From assembly GCA_905210855.1 (NCBI GenBank), contig CAJLYL010000073.1, positions 1 to 8,511 of the forward strand: a DNA stretch of 8,511 nucleotides. The letters run 5' to 3'. A program made the translations under genes and the position numbers. Below the pieces are notes generated by a model. That model saw only the letters and a program-made list of their open reading frames with translations. It searched no databases and was not told where the DNA came from. Origin of the DNA: an uncultured Clostridia bacterium. Its GTDB lineage: Bacteria; Bacillota; Clostridia; UMGS1810. Shown here in pieces: positions 6,572-8,511 of this stretch. Position 1 is the stretch's first letter. The number at the start of each line of letters is the position of its first letter.

Positions 6572-6600
6572 TGGAAAACCGATAAATTTTGTGTTATACT
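6572..6600 (+). promoter_or_regulatory. Probable extended -10 promoter of the PBP5-like gene
   Basis: TGT-TATACT at 6592-6600 is an extended -10. Seventeen bases upstream of TATACT lies TGGAAA (6572-6577), 4 of 6 matches to TTGACA. A second TATAAT immediately follows at 6601-6606 but lacks a good -35. Transcription would start some 35 nt before the ATG at 6642, leaving room for GAGG at 6631-6634. Confidence 0.5.
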
Positions 6601-6641
6601 TATAATAAGTGAAGTATAAAAATTTTTACAGAGGTATCGAG

Positions 6642-7943
6642 ATGAAAAAAATAATTGCGTTAATAATGGTAGTGTGTACACTGTGTATCGGATGCTCCCC
6701 TGCGTTTGCCGACGGAGAAGCGGCAAACGTGCCCGATGGGCTGCGCTCGGAAAACCTGTTGCTGACAGACGCAGACTCCTCCAAGGTGATATACGAAAAA
6801 AACAGCGACGCGAAAATCGCCCCGGGCGGCTTTACAAAGCTGCTAACGGCTGTGGTTGCGCTCACAATGGTGAATGATGTAAACGAAAAGGTGACCGCCG
6901 ATTCAAAGGCCGTAAACGGATATGACTTTTCATTCAACAATATGGGTCTGCTCCCGGGGGAGACGATGACCGTCAGCGACCTTATGCACGGTATGCTGAT
7001 ATATGATGCCGGCGAGGCGGCAAATGCGCTTGCCGTCTACTGTGCAAGCTCCATGGACAGCTTTGTGGAAAAGATGAATTCCAAGGCGGCAGAGCTGGGC
7101 TGTGCCTCATCCCATTTCACCAACCCGAGCGGCACTCCCGATGACGACCAGTACTCAACCCTCAAGGACATAGCTCTGATTGTTGACTTCGCCATGAATG
7201 ATGAAACAATAAGACAGATAGTGAAAACCAAGACGTACAAAATCGCCCCGACAAACAAATATTCTCAAACCAGGTATATGAACAACACAAACAAATTCGT
7301 GTCCAATGCTTCGGGCAATGCGTACTACACCCCCAATGCAATCGGCGTAAAGACATCATATGTGAGCAACAGCGACTGCGGCATTGCGCTGATGTACGAA
7401 AGCGGCAATTCTACATTCATGTGCCTGACTGCAAATTCGCCGTACAGGGACGGAACCAACTACGCCTCTGAGGACGCAAAGCAGCTCATTGAATACGCGG
7501 CGCAATACTATGTTTCGGAAAAAATTCTCTCCAAGGATGAAATCATAGCGGAGATAAATCTGCGCAACGGCAAGGAAGCAGGCAAGGTGCTGCTTGTTGT
7601 GCCGAATGATGTGTACATAAATCTGCCCAAAGGCTTTGACAGGGATAAGCTTGAAAAAAAGGTTGAAACCAACAAAAAAGTGAAAGCTCCGGTAACCAAG
7701 GGAGACGCTCTCGGTCAGCTGACAGTATCGTACAACGGCGAAAAAGTCGGCTCCACAATCCTCGTTGCCGACGCAACCGTGTCCGCAGCGCCGGTCAAGG
7801 GTTTTTTTGCGGCAATAGGCGCGGTGTTTACATCATGGATTTTCATCACAATAGTCATTCTGCTTATTGCGGCATTTGTGGCATACACGGTTATGCTGAA
7901 CAAGGCAAAGCGGAAGAGAAGCTATAAAAGCAGATTCAGATAA
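6642..7943 (+). CDS. D-Ala-D-Ala carboxypeptidase-like protein (PBP5/S11 fold) with degenerate active site
   Basis: I use the ATG at 6642 (433 residues), not an upstream GTG at 6609, because GAGG at 6631-6634 is well placed and a signal peptide begins there. Seen: signal peptide 1-23 with AFA before the probable cut, a peptidase S11 domain about 30-290, a PBP5 C-terminal beta domain about 297-378, and a membrane helix about 394-418 followed by a basic tail (KAKRKRSYKSRFR). This is an exported, membrane-anchored protein facing the wall. The three penicillin-binding motifs are all altered: SxxK reads GFTK (63-66, nucleophile Ser replaced by Gly63), SxN reads DAG (122-124), and KTG reads KTS (237-239). 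The surrounding family sequence is well kept and there is no frameshift, so it is not simply decaying. It is likely a non-catalytic binding or scaffolding homologue (inference). CIGC in the signal peptide is a poor lipobox, so type I cleavage is preferred. Confidence 0.9.
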   Translation: MKKIIALIMVVCTLCIGCSPAFADGEAANVPDGLRSENLLLTDADSSKVIYEKNSDAKIAPGGFTKLLTAVVALTMVNDVNEKVTADSKAVNGYDFSFNNMGLLPGETMTVSDLMHGMLIYDAGEAANALAVYCASSMDSFVEKMNSKAAELGCASSHFTNPSGTPDDDQYSTLKDIALIVDFAMNDETIRQIVKTKTYKIAPTNKYSQTRYMNNTNKFVSNASGNAYYTPNAIGVKTSYVSNSDCGIALMYESGNSTFMCLTANSPYRDGTNYASEDAKQLIEYAAQYYVSEKILSKDEIIAEINLRNGKEAGKVLLVVPNDVYINLPKGFDRDKLEKKVETNKKVKAPVTKGDALGQLTVSYNGEKVGSTILVADATVSAAPVKGFFAAIGAVFTSWIFITIVILLIAAFVAYTVMLNKAKRKRSYKSRFR

Positions 7944-8002
7944 ATCGAATTACGTCAGTATATTTTTACGCATATATGCATACCATATAATCGGGTGATT
8001 AT
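7944..8002 (+). promoter_or_regulatory. Short AT-rich spacer with possible tspO promoter
   Basis: Two candidate -10 sequences are visible: TATATT (7959-7964) with TTCAGA 18 bp upstream (7935-7940), and TATAAT (7986-7991), which would start transcription almost at the start codon and leave out the ribosome binding site. A perfect 10-bp palindrome GCATATATGC lies at 7970-7979. I see no terminator after the preceding gene, so read-through from it is equally possible. Confidence 0.3.
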
Positions 8003-8473
8003 ATGGAATCAAAGGCAAAAAAATATATTATCGGCATTGCAATACCTCTCGTGGTAGGCGGTCTGTCCGCATTGCTCACTCAAGGGGCAATGCAGGAATT
8101 CAACAGTCTGAATCAGCCGCCGCTCTCTCCGCCGTCATGGCTTTTTCCTGTGGTGTGGACAATTCTTTTTGTGCTCATGGGCATAGCGTCAGCCATTGTT
8201 TACACAGCCGACGCGCCGGAGGAGCAGAGAAAAAACGCTCTCATACCCTATGCGGTTCAGCTTGTCATGAATTTTCTCTGGTCAATAGTCTTTTTCAACC
8301 TCGGGGCATACCTGTTTGCGTTTGTGTGGCTGTTGGCGCTGCTCGCGGTAATCATAGTAACCGCCGTGAGGTTTTACGCAATTTCAAAGCCGGCGGCATG
8401 GATGCTCATTCCCTATATTTTGTGGGTCTGCTTCGCCGGATATCTCAATTTTGCAATATATGTGTTAAACTGA
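8003..8473 (+). CDS. tspO: TspO/MBR family membrane protein
   Basis: This 156-residue protein is the usual length for TspO and appears complete. It has five hydrophobic segments at about 8-26, 46-68, 79-99, 103-124 and 132-153, matching the five-helix fold. Family hallmarks are present: PPLSPPSWLFPVVWTILF at 39-56, NFLWS at 90-94, and WVCFAGYLNF at 141-150. Bacterial TspO binds porphyrins and has been linked to tetrapyrrole and stress responses; the role in an anaerobe is not established. The ATG at 8003 has a modest GGGTGA (7993-7998) four nucleotides upstream. It follows the PBP5-like gene after 59 nt with no clear terminator between, but there is no known functional link, so co-transcription may be incidental. 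A hairpin at the window end probably terminates it. Confidence 0.95.
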   Translation: MESKAKKYIIGIAIPLVVGGLSALLTQGAMQEFNSLNQPPLSPPSWLFPVVWTILFVLMGIASAIVYTADAPEEQRKNALIPYAVQLVMNFLWSIVFFNLGAYLFAFVWLLALLAVIIVTAVRFYAISKPAAWMLIPYILWVCFAGYLNFAIYVLN

Positions 8474-8489
8474 AGACTTCAAAAGAGGG

Positions 8490-8511
8490 TGCGGCAAAAC
8501 GGTTTCGTTTT
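8490..8511 (+). terminator. Left part of a probable intrinsic terminator after tspO (cut by the window edge)
   Basis: AAAACG (8496-8501) and CGTTTT (8506-8511) pair around a GTTT loop, and the window ends inside the right arm. The preceding GGTGCGGC (8489 onward) is left unpaired here and would be expected to find its complement just beyond the edge, making a long GC-rich stem. The position, 17 nt after the tspO stop, fits a terminator. The U-run cannot be seen. Confidence 0.6.

Noticed and set aside
6609..6641. Upstream GTG start for the PBP5-like gene
   Set aside because: It would add 11 residues before the signal peptide, has no ribosome binding site, and lies at the predicted transcription start.

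Overview
The window looks like a chromosomal segment of an anaerobic Bacillota bacterium of class Clostridia, probably a gut-type plant-sugar degrader. This rests on moderate GC content, strong GGAGG-like ribosome binding sites, tight same-strand operons, a Clostridia-style D-mannonate branch (UxuA plus an SDR-type UxuB), and a serine-type D-Ala-D-Ala carboxypeptidase homologue followed by TspO. No 16S or other taxonomic marker is present, so the assignment is inference.

Positions 1-5280 (all minus strand, read right to left) hold a carbohydrate-acid catabolism cluster: a xylose-isomerase-like TIM-barrel protein (5280-4426), two different Gfo/Idh/MocA oxidoreductases (4408-3239 and 3221-2232, each preceded by a 17-nt gap), a 334-bp gene-free gap full of inverted repeats, then mannonate dehydratase uxuA (1897-851) and an SDR fructuronate/mannonate reductase uxuB (849 to the window edge). 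UxuB and UxuA together turn D-fructuronate into 2-keto-3-deoxy-D-gluconate. The first three genes resemble the parts list of 3-keto-glycoside chemistry (oxidise, isomerise or epimerise, reduce), so the cluster may process an unusual glycoside or uronide before the uronate branch. The substrate cannot be read from sequence.

Positions 5281-5688 form a divergent regulatory gap. The left half has a minus-strand promoter with a good -10 and poor -35, a perfect AACATT-gca-AATGTT palindrome upstream of it, and a leader hairpin. The right half is a nested palindromic element whose end matches the element in the uxuA gap at 32 of 36 positions. The right arm of this element carries the probable -10 of the divergent AraC-family regulator (5689-6519), the likely activator of the catabolic cluster.

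Positions 6520-8511 (plus strand) hold unrelated functions: a membrane-anchored PBP5-like protein (6642-7943) in which all three penicillin-binding active-site motifs are altered, making it a probable pseudoenzyme, and a TspO/MBR membrane protein (8003-8473). The window ends inside what looks like the terminator hairpin after tspO.

The most unusual items are the catalytically degenerate carboxypeptidase homologue, the pair of related palindromic intergenic elements, and the possible redox-isomerisation module attached to uxuAB.
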